NCBI GenBank assembly: GCA_964017185.1
Contig: OZ024877.1
Location: 8,898,201-8,962,200, forward strand
DNA from: Rugalucina vietnamica
Lineage: Eukaryota; Mollusca; Bivalvia; Lucinida; Lucinidae
Reading direction: 5' to 3'
DNA length: 64,000 nt
Part shown: piece by piece, positions 1 to 13,368 of the stretch
Layout of the letters: each line of letters starts with the position of its first letter
Numbering within the stretch: the stretch's first letter is position 1
The notes under the pieces: generated by a model
Seen by the model: the letters and a program-made list of their open reading frames with translations, nothing else
Told to the model about the DNA's origin: nothing
Databases searched by the model: none
Made by a program: the position numbers and the translations under genes

Positions 1-155
1 CATGAATGAACAACGAGTCTCTAAGTACAAACTTTGCATAACATGTTTTCTGGAAATGAAAACGATTTATAAGCTGACACAGTGTCGGGAAACAAACTCC
101 GTGTATGTTATATTTTGTGCATACTGCACATACTGTCGGAAATCACGCATTGCTA

Positions 156-1360
156 TACAGTCAAACCTCTATAAGAGCGCCACCTTTGGGAGTAAGCTAA
201 ACTGGCTGTTATACACAGGTGGCTGTCTTATGAAGGGTCAGTCAGAAAGGCCAGCATGGCAAAATAATATCACCATTTTCCAATATCTGAATGCATATTT
301 TAACAATGGTATTTAAAAGGCTTTAAAAGGATTTAAGGGCTTCAACTTTCTGTTCAAGGGTAAGAGTCTTTTTTGATTTATGACTCATCTCGCCTGAAAC
401 AAAATATGAAAGAATATTTTTTTTTTTTTTTTTTTTTTTTTAATGGCTTCATATTGGATGCTTTTTGCAGCAATTTTGTACCTGGGCATATTTTTTTTTT
501 TTTTTTTTTTTTTTTGCAGTAATTTTGTACCTGGACATTTTTTTTTTTTTTTTTTTTTGCAACGCCTTCATATTGGATGCTTTTTGCAGCAATTTCGTAC
601 TTGTGCAGTTTTTAATGACAGAATTTAACAAGGCCGAAACACTCCATATTTCACGCTCCGATCGCGTAAAAAATGGGAAAAGGTTCATATACAAGCATAT
701 TTCGCAGCGCAAAACTCACAAATCATATCAAAACCCCTTAATGTTCCATACGATCGCCACAAATCACTGATCAATTGTTTTTTTCACAGACAAAAAAGAC
801 GAAACTCCGACGCGATTTTCGCATCGCAGGGAGTTCGGCCCAGGATTCCGCATTGGGATGAAAAGTTGGAATTACATATTTTGGAATCGATTGATAATCA
901 GAGATCGCAAAATTACTTACCGATTTGATTTTTGGCCCAAAAACATGATATGTGTCTTCAATGAATGAAACCAAAATAAAACAACTACACACGAGATTAT
1001 GCGAGACTTCGCGTGAGTGTGTAGCCAAGGACAACAGGTTTTTCCCCCAAGGTATTTTAGACACAATAACAATTTCACGCGTTTACGCACACGTGACTGG
1101 ATTATTTTGTGAACTTTGTGGTTGATCAACGATTATGGATCATTATTGATAATTGGAGATTTGCTCAGGTAATAATGCGGCCGTCTTATGAAGAACAATT
1201 GGTGTTTTGGGAATGTAAAAACTGGCCGATGGCGATTATACCGAGGTGGCGCTCTTATAAAGAGACATTTTATAGGGAAAACAGTCGGGAATGTTTGAAC
1301 TGGCGCTCTTACGAAGGTGGAGCTCTTATAGAGGTGGCCGATTCGGCGATTTCTACTGTA
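156..1360. mobile_element. TA-flanked CAGT-ended non-autonomous DNA element (about 1.2 kb)
   Basis: The body runs from 158 to 1358. It begins CAGTCAAACCTCTATAAGAG and its reverse-complemented end begins CAGTAGAAATCGCC, with a TA dinucleotide outside each end. Both ends carry several copies of a motif like ATAAGAGCGCCACCT in either orientation. The left end matches the right end of the element at 22893-23397, so the two belong to one family. No transposase reading frame is visible. TA target duplications suggest the Tc1/mariner group or another TA-targeting superfamily; this is an inference. Confidence 0.6.
415..605. repeat. T-runs interspersed with a short tandem unit
   Basis: Three T-runs of about 20-27 bases (near 417-441, 488-515 and 538-558) separate copies of a unit containing GCAATTTTGTACCTGG and TTCATATTGGATGC. 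The unit starting CTTCATATTGGATGC occurs near 448 and again near 568. It is a small slipped or duplicated low-complexity block inside the 156-1360 element. Open frames across it only code for poly-Phe or poly-Lys. Confidence 0.7.
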
Positions 1361-1619
1361 TTCATATGAAAGAAAATATTTCACACATATCCTATCATAT
1401 GCGGCATAGTATAAAAACTCTTTAGCAAACTTTTCTTTCTTTGAAACATTTGTCAACATCTAGAACACTTCGGAACTTAAATGTTTCTAAGTGTTCTCGG
1501 CGACCAGATGAAAGTATGTGATTTTTTTTACAGTTTCATATACAGTCATATGAAAGTATATTTAAAATATTTCACAAATGACTCATGCAAACGGCATCAT
1601 TTTTCGGATAATTTTCCGA

Positions 1620-2403
1620 ACTTAGGTTAGAGCTGTCATTGATTGGGCATTTTATATATCGATATATCAGTGGGAAATATTGTGATATATCGATACAAAT
1701 ATCGATATACAATATATATATACAAGTAATTTTTGAACAAAGTGTTTTGTAACTTTAATAGACCCATATTGTTTTCTTATGCTACTTTAAAGTATGTATA
1801 CAATATAAAACTCACTAGCCTTCTCTAGCCTTTTAAGAATTTAGTCTCACCAAAAACAAGTGTTAGATAAAGTTTAAACATCATTTTAAATTTAATTCAT
1901 AAAAGAGAAGAGACATATACTACTTCAGTTAAATTTTAATGGACATGATCAAAGTGCATGCACATCATAACTAGCCTAATCTGAATGAATGTTGCCTGTG
2001 TCTGGCAATTTGGCAAATTGACATTGCTAAAAATTAAGGATGGGTATTTGATTATATGGATGTAATTTCTCCACAAAACATGCTGTTAAGAGCTAACCCC
2101 AACCCTTAGGTAATGGTTAGACTGAGTTTAAACGTTTGAAAACATTGTGCAGTGGGTATATAATAAATATCGTAAATATTCATGTAACAAGACATCTCTA
2201 ATTTATACAATATAAACTATCATTTTATGAAAATATTTCGGAAAATTAACTTTAAATACTATATGTCCTTGTCTTTATTAAACTATATACATGTACCACT
2301 TTTCAATATCGATATGTCTCTTTTCTGTATCGATATGAATATCGAAGCTCATTTTTATCGATACATCGATATCAGGGATATCAATGACAGCTCTAACTTA
2401 GGT
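1620..2403. mobile_element. hAT-type MITE with 8-bp target duplications
   Basis: The element body is 1628-2395 (768 bp). Its termini are perfect inverted repeats of 16 bp, TAGAGCTGTCATTGAT. The same 8 bp, ACTTAGGT, lies directly outside each end (1620-1627 and 2396-2403). An 8-bp duplication with a TAGAGCTG-like terminus is the classical hAT signature. Near both ends there are clusters of ATCGAT/ATATCGAT palindromes, possible transposase-binding subterminal repeats. No transposase ORF is present, so it would need a helper in trans. The intact duplication implies a fairly recent insertion. Confidence 0.85.
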
Positions 2404-4244
2404 CGGACAACGCACTCGAATAGCAGAATAACTAGCTCTTTCCCAACGAGGTAGTCATCCGACTATGTCGCAACCAAAACCAAAGGCAACGAACACAACA
2501 GAGAGGCAGGCAAAATAAGCAGTCGTATCATGAAGATAAACCACTTGTCCTGGGATGCCGATTACCTTATTTACCTGGGAAAACAGCGAAAACCATTTCT
2601 CTTGGGGACATTTTATAAAGAAAGAAAATAAAAATAGTGTTCAACTGGCGAACATATGTAACAAAAAAAAAATAATGTAATTAAGTTAAAATCCAAACCA
2701 GAAATTTAGAGATTATTATTATAATCAACAAAACCATTTTTCCTAGGAAAGCGAAACCACCATTTCTACGAGGACTGCGAAAAGGAAAAACGGTATGATG
2801 AAATTAAACAACGTGCTAAGCTGGCTAAAAGATATAAATATACAAAATGCAGATGCAGTAAAGCCAAAACCAGAAGATACTAGGCGGATAGGAGACCAAC
2901 TTTACTAGTTCACCAAAAAGTAAATTCGCGAAACCAAGAAAGGGAGGGGGGGGGGGGGAGTCAAATAAAAATATGAAATCATTGTATTCGACTGGCCAAA
3001 TCAATATCCCAAGCAGGACAGAAAGAACAACACAGTGTATCACAGAGCACAACCAACACGCGTGAACCTTTGTATCGCAAATCAGAATATTACACTTCGC
3101 GCCATTTCATGACATTCGAGAGCGACTACAAGAAAATATACACATGAATGCAATATTATAAGGTATTATGTACTAGTCATTTGTAACAACGGGTCCCCAC
3201 CCCCGGGGAATAGCGGGAATTTTGACTTTTGGTCCAGCAAATCATCGCTAAAAGCAATCCTCGCTAAAAAACCCACCCTGTGAGGACTGCTCTGTTTTCT
3301 CCACAGGCTGCTTTTAATTTCACGGCCCGTTTCCCACGCACTGCCGTAGCAAGACTTTGGTCAAAGCCCTGCTCATTTCCACGGCTGCCCCCGCCCTCCC
3401 CGGGGATGGGGGCGGACGGCCGTGGTTACAAATGGCTAAAGTGCATTACACAAATGATCAATCAGTCAATTTCGCAACAGTGTGTCTTTTTTCGCTGTAA
3501 GACAATCGTGACGCTCATCAAAAGTTTAAATTGTATACATTACACTTTCTGATTTGGATAATGCATGCGAAAATGAGAAAGCCAGGCAACCGGTCACTGT
3601 ATAGACGACGTTCAATATTCATATTTGAAAGTGCGGCGGTGTGTCATGTAAATATCTTACTTCGTGTAACCAACTCACCGTGGTTTATCGTTAGAAATAT
3701 GAACCAAGTGAAATAGATGACAGTTATTTCATTCATATTTCTGAAATCTAGGATGCCTTAAACTTAGTTTTACCCATATATTTTCAATTATTACCTGTTC
3801 TAAATTGTCGACATCCGTAACGAGTTTAACCGACAGCCGTATCACACATATTTACAACTGATCGACAGCAGTAACACCAAAAGTTAAACGCCCCTTCAAA
3901 CCCTTTCTGCTTTGGATTTTTTATAACTGTAAAAGGTTTTATCTTTGCAGTTATGTTTTCCAAATGGTTAGAACTGAGAGATGCTGATTATTAAAGTATT
4001 TGCATATTTATGTGATTTTTGCTTTTTTACGATTAAACACATGGTTGTATGCAAACTGGCGACCCAAAAACCCGTACAGTAACGTCTCGGACGACAGCAC
4101 AGGTGGTATCAAATGAATCACCCCCGTGATTACTGTCAGACCCTTTATGGGTTTGCAGCCAGAGAAGACTCGGGTTACTGCCGATGCTACTGTAGTTCTA
4201 CACATCCCGCGGTTTCGAACAGCTCTTGGCTCCGTATGTTGCAA
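2404..4244. other. Non-coding stretch; one G-run and a GC-rich hairpin
   Basis: No supported gene. A run of G's lies near 2944-2959. A GC-rich patch at 3190-3425 stands out from the AT-rich surroundings. Within it, 3379-3425 forms an imperfect hairpin: CCACGGCTGCCCCCGCC on one side pairs with GGGGGCGGACGGCCGTGG on the other around CCCCGGGG. Nothing else is recognised. Confidence 0.5.
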
Positions 4245-5779
4245 CCCAGATAACACGTATACATTGGCCCTCCATTGGCCCATCGGATGCCGCACGATTG
4301 GCCCATGGTTGTAAATCTTGAATGGGCCAACGTAGCGTTTGCTCATCGGCCCATCTTTGGCCCATAACATTGGTTCGACATTGGGCCAATAGTGAGTTTT
4401 TGCATTTTTGGTTGGCCCATCACTGTTTGAATGTGCTCATTACAAGCTATCGACGATGTATTTCTATTGCATATGTCCACTCGGTACTGTTTCTTGATCT
4501 GCAGCACCACGGTGACAGTCGAGCTTGGTCTCTTGTCTTTGGAGAAGGTAAACTCTTCATTTTTCGTTTTCTCTGTGCTGGATTACTTTGACGACTGGTC
4601 TTCTGAAAGCAAACGAATAAATACAGCACCATGACAAAAATATAAACTAGCCTCATTTATGCAACATTTTAACGCATGTATTTTAGCTCATAAAGGAATA
4701 GCTGTTAAAGAAATAAATGTTAAAACTAAAACCTCTTTGTTGCAACGAAGTATACAAAACAATGACGTATATTATATGAAATCAATTATATTTACGCAAC
4801 TGCCTTTAATAAGATGAAGAAATAAGCTTAATAATTAATGCAAAATAATAAATAAAACTTACCTTCTAAACCTCAAAGTGTCTGTTTCTTAACATGCAAA
4901 ACTGACTTCTCTAAAACTTCATGCGAAACACCTGTTAATAATTATCACATGCCTGAGAAATTTTCTCGTTGCTATGACAACTGATGTACTCTTGTACTCT
5001 GGCTGGAGCAGCTAAGCAAATAATAAACCACAATACTATGAAAAGACGTGTTACAGTGAAAAAGGTGTTAACTTCAATTTTGCTCCCATTGCTTACCAAA
5101 TATTTAGAAAATAGATATACAGTAAATTTAAATGGCCTGGTCAAGGAAGTAGCTGCTAATTGATATAATGGTTTTAAAATCATTGATGTTGATTTACATA
5201 TAAATCATAATAATTAATTATGATTGATATATAAATTGAAACTATGAGGAAACCGGACTGTTTACTTAGTCTCTTTATTGAATAAGATTTAAGACAATTA
5301 ATCGATTACAAATTAACACCGGTCAGTATTTAATCATATACGAATCGGCCAATGATGTGCCAACCATCGGCCAACGAAAAGTGTACACGACAAGTTTTTA
5401 TTTATTTTCTCAGGCTCTTTTGTATGACCCTTGTCATACATGGTCACTACTAATAACACTTTCCTTAAATATATGTCAATTCGAACTTAAACTATTATGC
5501 ATTAATGTCAACGAACGTTGTGTGCCTGCTGGATATAAGTACGTCGTTTATCACAATGGCTAACAAACATTGGGCCATTCTTGTTTCTGTGAAAGAAAAT
5601 CATTTTCATGATCCGTTGCAGTAACAGATCGTTTGCCAAAGTTGGGCCAACGTCGGCAAATATTGCATGTAAATGCACTACTACACCAACATTGGCCCAA
5701 GCATGTACATTCGACCGCAACCAAACGCCAATTACCCAATCAATATGCAATGTTGGCCCAATGATATTTGCTGTCTGGG
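4245..5779. mobile_element. TIR element with TTGGCCCA motif arrays (about 1.5 kb)
   Basis: The left end reads CCCAGATAACACGTATACAT and the right end, reverse-complemented, reads CCCAGACAGCAAATATCATT. Next to each end is an array of TTGGCCCA/TGGGCCAA words in both orientations, roughly eight between 4262 and 4420 and about six between 5348 and 5760. The interior is AT-rich and has no ORF with recognisable homology. The motif arrays look like subterminal transposase-binding repeats of a non-autonomous DNA transposon. Target duplications were not clear, so the superfamily is not assigned. Confidence 0.6.
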
Positions 5780-6747
<968 letters not shown>

Positions 6748-7094
6748 CAAAAGGTATAAGTAGCATGTCTGTTCCTATTGGTCAAATGTTTTTATTTCAT
6801 TCATATTTCTAACGGTAATGTAACTGAAGTTACGAATAGTGACTTTCTTATAAATACACATCGCGTGTCGACGGCAAATGTTAAGGATTAAGGTTAAGAG
6901 CAAATCTTGATTCTGGCCATATGATCACATTCAATCTGATACTGCGTAAAATTTGCCGTCTTGTTTGTCCGTCACTTGTAGCAACTTGAGACAGATTTTG
7001 TCTACAAGACCACTAATGCACGTTATTGTGACTTGAAAAGGGCATTGTAACAAGCAGTTTTATCACTCAAATCAGATTGCATTTCTATCGCATT

Positions 7095-7383
7095 CATTAC
7101 GAAAACTTGTCTATGCAATATACAGAGATTGTTTTAGCATCAAAAATTGACAATTTCATTGGAAAAAATTGATATTTTTTTTCTTATTTTTGCTCAAAAC
7201 ATAGATTGTGGGTACAAGTTAGAACACCCTCGCCGAGGCGGTTCTAACGAGTACCCGCAATCTATGTTTTGGAGCAAAAATAAGAAAAATAGATATACCC
7301 CTGTAAACCCCAGTTTTACTATACACTATGTATAAAAGTGGGGTTTAAGGGGGTATATATTGCACGGGTATGTTTTCCTGATG
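7095..7383 (+). mobile_element. Hairpin MITE, family H copy 1
   Basis: The element begins CATTACGAAAACTTG and ends in TGTTTTCCTGATG, an imperfect inverted repeat. Its centre (about 7178-7290) is a long near-perfect hairpin. The arms carry TTATTTTTGCTCAAAACATA and its complement, and the loop region is the palindrome GCCGAGGCGG with flanking GTTAGAA/TTCTAAC. Other copies lie at 20493-20770 (minus), 54436-54714, 57071-57349 and 59917-60160 (minus, diverged), with a left-end fragment at 31838-31937. No coding capacity. It resembles a foldback or MITE element, and a transcript would be a long double-stranded hairpin. Confidence 0.75.
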
Positions 7384-7534
7384 GTAACCAGCAGTTATAT
7401 CTCTCAAATCAGATATATTGTATTAAATATTGTAAATTACTATCATCTGCACAACAGAAGTTGGTTTCACATAGAGCTAGGGGAAGGAGTCTTATTGCCT
7501 TATCTGTTCAGGCAATACATTTGTAACAACAGAA

Positions 7535-7683
7535 ACGTCAAAATAGGCGGTGACCAGGAAATGGCGCAATCAGAAGGACATTCCCGCTCCAAAAACAGAG
7601 GTGGTAAAGACTAAAGTGACAACCAGGAACATATAATACAAAGATTACATGTCGTAAGCCAAGTGAGCAGCTACATGTAACCT
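7535..7683 (-). mobile_element. Family X retroelement, 3'-end fragment (copy 1)
   Basis: A diverged copy of the repeat whose consensus (antisense) contains GATCAGGAAAAGGCGCAATC, a GAGGTGGGAAA box and CGTAAGCCGAATGAGCAGC. All three blocks are present here in order with substitutions. It is one of about 19 family X pieces in the window. Confidence 0.65.
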
Positions 7684-9070
7684 TTTTGTGCTCTCCGATA
7701 CGTCTAATATGTGATATTCTGCATAGCTGTGGTTTAAGGACAGTAACGAGTCTTTTCATCTGTAGAATTGGGTCAAGGTTATCGAGAATAATTACTTGGA
7801 TACATGATAACACATTTAAACTTGCAAAAAGCATGTTATATGTAGTTATTACACATTTCTGTGGCATTTAATTGTTTTTATTAATTGAAAATTGGAACGA
7901 AATGAAAATAAATTGATAGAAAATAAGTTCCGATGGCAAATAAATTATACTTAAAGAGACAATAAAGAATTCTTAAAAGACGTATACGTGCCAGACTGCT
8001 TTTTCTCATTTAATTTGTCTCCCAATAAAGTTAATACATTCAACGAGGCTGTATAACAGTGACAGATCACATGATCACATGATATTCAACATTGTAATTT
8101 TATGTGCCCAAGATATGAGACAATAAGTGTCGAAAACGAAGTTTAACGCATTGTGACGGTGATAACCCCGGTGATAGCAACAATACAATGGATCATCAGT
8201 GGTAAAGATAAAACACTTCCTGATAAACAGAAAACTTTTGATGAATAAAATGGTTCTGGGGTCATCGAATTGCTCAGTACCTTCAATAATGCAAACAATT
8301 GTTGTTGGTTTTTCTTTCATTTCATTCAGACGAAACATAAATCATTTATTATCTAATCTCCTTCATCAGGGAATCAAGATATGATGGAATCAAGATATGA
8401 CAATTCAAAGTATCCATTGGCTACAAAATACATGCGTCTACAACATTGTAACTGATTACGTGTACGTCATATTCATGCATATATATTTTTCGTGTTGCAT
8501 ATTTAACTAAATTAAAAGACAACTAAACAAACATACATGTATATGTGTGTGATGGCTAGCACAGACCCGGAGCAAGTTTTATTAATTCAAATAAACAAAT
8601 TTGCATACAATTCAATTAAACAGCCAGCAAGCATGCATCCATTTCGATGTAGAATTCACATTAAGGATCAGTATGAAGTATAAAAGTTCAAAGATCCTTA
8701 ACACAAACATGTAACTTCACTTTTGACTGGTCAAGTTCACAACGAGCATTCTATATAGTTCGGAACACCGCAATGACTCAACCTAAACCCACCCATATAT
8801 CCAAACTCACTATCGGGACAGGACATCTGAAACAACCTGAAAATATGCACATGTTAGAAATCAAATCGTATCAAATAATATTTATAAACGTTTCAATATA
8901 TTTTGCTTTCATTTTCATCATAACATTTAAATTGCTGAAGATGTAATTTCCTTCCTTCTCTGGGGTGGGGCTGGGTGTGGTGCAAGCGAACCTCAACAAC
9001 ACAGAAATACTCCGCACTAGTCTGTCAAGCTTTAAATGACCATGCCCTCTACACCAAGATCTGTTTCACT
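7684..9070. other. AT-rich stretch, nothing recognised
   Basis: No gene or repeat could be supported. The longest open frames (about 87 codons) have no recognisable motifs and overlap frames on the other strand. Confidence 0.45.
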
Positions 9071-9190
9071 ACATAGGGTGTGTCAGGTGGTTTTTCTCGG
9101 GGTTCTCCCGTTTTCGCCCCACCTACTGATTGGCCCGTCTCATATGAGCTGAAATAATCTTGAAAGGGACGTTAAACTGAATTAAAAAAC
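9071..9190 (+). mobile_element. SINE, 5'-truncated copy
   Basis: This shares its 3' half with the full SINE at 61580-61799: CTCGGGGTTCTCCCGTTTTC, CCCCACCTACTGATTGGCCC, and the tail AATCTTGAAAGGGACGTTAA, ending in an A-rich run. The tRNA-like head is missing. The 8-mer ACTACATA occurs at both edges (near 9071 and 9191) and may be the target duplication of a 5'-truncated insertion. Confidence 0.65.
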
Positions 9191-9439
9191 AACTACATAA
9201 GGCAAGAAGGTTTTCTTGCCAAATCTCAAGCCACCTGTACTTGCTGAAATCAAATCTTCAAGTCTGTGAAATCCATATCGACATCTCTATCCTATCAATC
9301 GAAAAAAGATGCTTGCAACCATTTTGTTGAAATTGAGCGACTGCTGTCAATAAAGTGATTTGAAAAGTTGAATATAAAACTCAAGAAGTTCAAAATTGCA
9401 CGCAAACTACAGATAATATATTCAGATGTCACTCTATAA

Positions 9440-9705
9440 AGGTACAAGTAGACAACGATCAGGAAAAGGCGCAATCAGAGAAAGATTCCCACTTCAAACA
9501 CCGAGGTGGGAAAAACTATATTAACAATCAGGTACTTATACCATGAAAACATATCGTAAGCCGAATGAGCAGCTATTTTCCCAATCATAGGTGACCACTC
9601 AGTTACCTAAACTTAACTAAAAATATGATAGCATACATAAGGCGCCAAAAACACAAAAAGTTTTAAACACCAAAACATACAACAATAAGAACAACCGCAG
9701 AATAC
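9440..9705 (-). mobile_element. Family X retroelement, 3'-end fragment (copy 2)
   Basis: Starts at the fixed end (AAGGTACAAGTAGACAACG on the plus strand) and continues through the GGTGGGAAAAAC box, the CGTAAGCCGAATGAGCAGC block and the CATACATAAGGCGCC block, then stops near 9705. On its sense (minus) strand this is a 3' fragment truncated at its 5' side. Confidence 0.8.
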
Positions 9706-10336
9706 AGTGCTATTTTAGACCAATGTGCCCAAGAGCATATCGTTGTGCATCATCATGTTTAGAAATCGCTCTAACCAAAGTGCACTTGTCTTTCAAAGCA
9801 TGTGCACAAGAAGTGCTCTTCCTGTAACCTTAAGTTCTACCTCCACTGTATATATGAGTAAGTAAATAGAAATATCGAATTCCAACAGTACCTAGAATTT
9901 CCGTGTCAGTCTTTGAACACTTCTAACAGAATTTAACCAAATAGGAATTAAATAATCACACACACGCTGTGTTCCAAATTTTATTCGATTTAACAAATGA
10001 ATTGGGTGTAAGTCAAGAAGAAAAATAGACAAATATAGGTCCATTGAGTGTCCACGTAAATACATTTCTTCATTCCCGATACCACTGAAAGAGTGTACAA
10101 CAGGTATACAACTGACCGGCACCACCCTAGTAAACACTTATCCCCCAGTGTCACATTTACTGCAAATAACATCACAGTAGCATTTTCATAAGATGACATA
10201 AGCGGCCAGTAAGCACAAGAAATTCCACCTGCTACATAAAGTTAAACAGCAAGCCTCAAACAACGGTTTAGACTCATCAAAGAGTCTTGGGACTTCAAAC
10301 GCTGTACTTCTGCTTCTTGTGCTAAAACTGCGAAAC

Positions 10337-10373
<37 letters not shown>

Positions 10374-10723
10374 CTAATATTTTTATGGCGATTAAAACAT
10401 ATTTGCATTTATAAAGCGATTGACATTTGGAAAATCGGATTGGCATTCTGTTAAATCCTCCTATTTGGAAAATCCAGCTAAACAACATTAGGTGTCTCTA
10501 AAGAAACATTGTCATTAGTAAGTGGAAGATTGGTATATTCTTTTAAGTATGCTATTTTGGTGTTGTTTCTGCTGAATAAAACCTGACCGAATGAAATAAA
10601 CCAAGAAATAAAAATATAAACATGTATGAAGCAATCGCCTTTAATGTGGAAATATGTTTGATAACATAACTCAAATTTAAAACACGTACACATTGCAATC
10701 AAAATGAAAACACATAAGTTTAA
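9706..10723. other. Non-coding stretch with a T36 run
   Basis: No gene is supported. A run of 36 T's lies at 10338-10373 (a poly-A tract on the minus strand). It might mark the 3' end of a poly-A-tailed retroposon, but no matching body was recognised. Confidence 0.4.
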
Positions 10724-12387
10724 TTAAAGGAATCGATTCGGAAACGCATATTTGGCCCTGTACATATTCATTTAGATGTTACAGTACGTGTTACAAATCA
10801 AATTCCAACGATTTACCCCATAATAAGTATACAATCATCGATTAATAATTACGCTAAAATGCGTCTCGAATCGCGAAGGTTGTCGCCATATTTGTTTACC
10901 TGTGACGCCACTCACTCACTTTCGGTTGAGAGCCATTGATAAGCGATCGTACTCCACTTCATTTTATTGATAAAATTCGCAGATTAAGGTAAGAGAAAAA
11001 AAAAAGAAAAACAGAAAAAAAAATGTCATCTGTCACAGGGATCTCGCGGACGCAGGATCCGGCGTCCCGGGACGAGTAAATCTGGGCTCAGACACATGGT
11101 TTTCCGAAGTGGTGATTCCCGGGGCGCAAGTTGTTTTTGCCGCGATACGTCCCAATATTTACCTGTGTTTTGTTGTCTATGAGCCAAAAAAGCATCTTAG
11201 AGACATCCATCCGAGTGTTTTTCGCACCTTTATGATGTAAATCCAATCAAAATTATGTGACGATAGTTAGGTAGTCGATAATCTTTCATACGACGTATAT
11301 TGGCGATCAAACGAATTAAGAATGGCGGTCGCATCTTTTGATGGCGCGCGTCTTTATGTAAACAACTTATAATGGCGATCAAACGATTTAATGAAGCGCG
11401 GTCGCATCTTTTGATGGCGCGTGTCTTTATGTAAACAACTTTAATTGCAGTCATTGTTGACAGGTCAGCTGACCGTTTAAGGCGTGTTTACCGTGTCACA
11501 TGCTAAAAATTGTTATCCGCATGGATGAAAATCTTTCCTGGATTGGTGGCAAACAAATTAGAAACGCATGCGCATCGGTTCATCTCCGATTATAAATTAA
11601 CTTAAATAGATAACTGTAGAAAATTAATCAAATTATTTAAAAAAAAAAAAAAGAAAAAAGTGAGATTACCCCTGGAGTGTGTACCGATTTCGTTTTTGGA
11701 ATAAAATGGATGAAAAATTTGCGAATTCCTATTTTTTTTTCTATTGTGCGTGATTCTTTGACGAATTGTATGTGAAATGCCAAAATTCGGAATAAAAACT
11801 ACTGTTCGTAGATACATGTAACAGTAATTCCATTCCATTTATACTGGATTATTAATAAGGAATAGTGAAAATGTCTACACCTACGATTTTTTATTGCTTC
11901 TGGAAAAGCGAAAAGCCGACGACAGGTAAAAAACTTTTACCACCTTTCTGTGGCTTGTTTTAACAGTTAATCGCCTGGCACTGAGGCATCTTCGGTAAAT
12001 ATTATTCTCCGGTATTATCACATAAACACTTCTATCAAGTTTAACGCAGAAAATATCCACAAATACAAAATAGAATAACAAAATTATCGGGAGAATATTT
12101 GAACGTCTTGCAATTAAAATGAGCGGCTTAAAGAGAAAGTGAGTGAGTGACGTCACAGCTTTATACTGGTTACCGCGTTCACCGTGTGATTATCGATAAA
12201 CCGGTATCCACACCCGATAAAGATGGCGATTCACTCAGATGCAGGAAAAAACGAAGGTTTCCCAACTTTGAATACAAATATTTTGCGTAACAAACCCGAT
12301 ATGCATTTTCTTGTACCAGGAATGAATTTATGATGGTATTTTACGTATACATACGGCGTCTTATGCGGTTCCGAATCATTCCTTTAA
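10724..12387. mobile_element. TTAA-flanked TIR element (piggyBac- or Kolobok-like), 1.66 kb
   Basis: The body is 10728-12383, bounded by TTAA on both sides (10724-10727 and 12384-12387). The ends are inverted repeats of about 23 bp: AGGAATCGATTCGGAAACGC on the left and AGGAATGATTCGGAACCGC as the complement of the right end. TTAA target duplications are typical of piggyBac and Kolobok transposons. A direct 72-bp tandem duplication lies inside (11301-11372 and 11373-11442). There is no transposase ORF; open frames inside are short and featureless. It is read as a non-autonomous element. Confidence 0.75.
11301..11442 (+). repeat. 72-bp tandem duplication inside the TTAA element
   Basis: Two adjacent units each contain TGGCGATCAAACGA followed by GGTCGCATCTTTTGATGGCG and TCTTTATGTAAACAACTT. 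They differ at only a few positions. Confidence 0.85.
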
Positions 12388-12534
12388 CGTGAATAGACAC
12401 ATTTGTATTTCAAAATAATTTTTGAGATTTATATTTAAACATTGACGTCACAAAGAAAATAATTTCCCAGCAAGAAGAACAAACGTTAGGTGACCATTAA
12501 AACTGGTTAGCCTACTTATCATCAACAACTTATG

Positions 12535-12590
<56 letters not shown>

Positions 12591-13328
12591 ATGAAGTAAC
12601 ATCAGTCAATGCGTATAAAGCTTAATTTATATTTTATGTGTCAGCTCATATTCTAGAGCCAGATGATGTTGATTAACTACCAGAACTCATACAATTTATT
12701 TTGTTTATTTTTAGCTGCTTTACATCAAAGCACCATCATCAAGGGAGTTATTTTAATGAGTTACTGACCCAGTTAATAATGGCCTAGGTTACGTGAAACC
12801 CTTTCTCAAGGCTAACATTGCGTACAGTATGATCAGTTCGTTTCCTCTTGATTATCATGATACTGTGATTCTGAGTTTAAAAAAGAAAAAAAAATATCTC
12901 ATATCCGAATTTGAACATATCAATTGGTAGGGTGCATTTTGGTAAAATGTCTTGGTAAAAATTTGGCTCAAGTAAGAATAAATGAGTGTCGCGAGATGAC
13001 CTGTTCAGATTTTTCTTGTACTTTAGAGTCATAAACGTTCCAAAGCTGTCTTCCAATATTTACACTAGCAGTAATTGTCGACGTCTTAACAAACTGAAGG
13101 CGTAAACCTGATATTTTGAAGATAATTGGCTGACTAGAAGATAGAGATCACTCTTTCAGCATGATTCCAGCAGGCCAATTACGGATACATTTTCAAACAT
13201 TTAGTGTTTGTCTTTTAAGGATGTTCGCTGTTAACATTTTACATTTCGGAACTTCCGGTTTTTATTTTGTTGAATATCTCGTAAACGGTTGCATATATTT
13301 TCCTTATATTTTTTCACCTCAATATCTG

Positions 13329-13368
<40 letters not shown>

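Noticed and set aside
4008-4370. 120-codon minus-strand frame
   Set aside because: It overlaps the TTGGCCCA array and is opposed by open frames on the other strand; no domain is visible.
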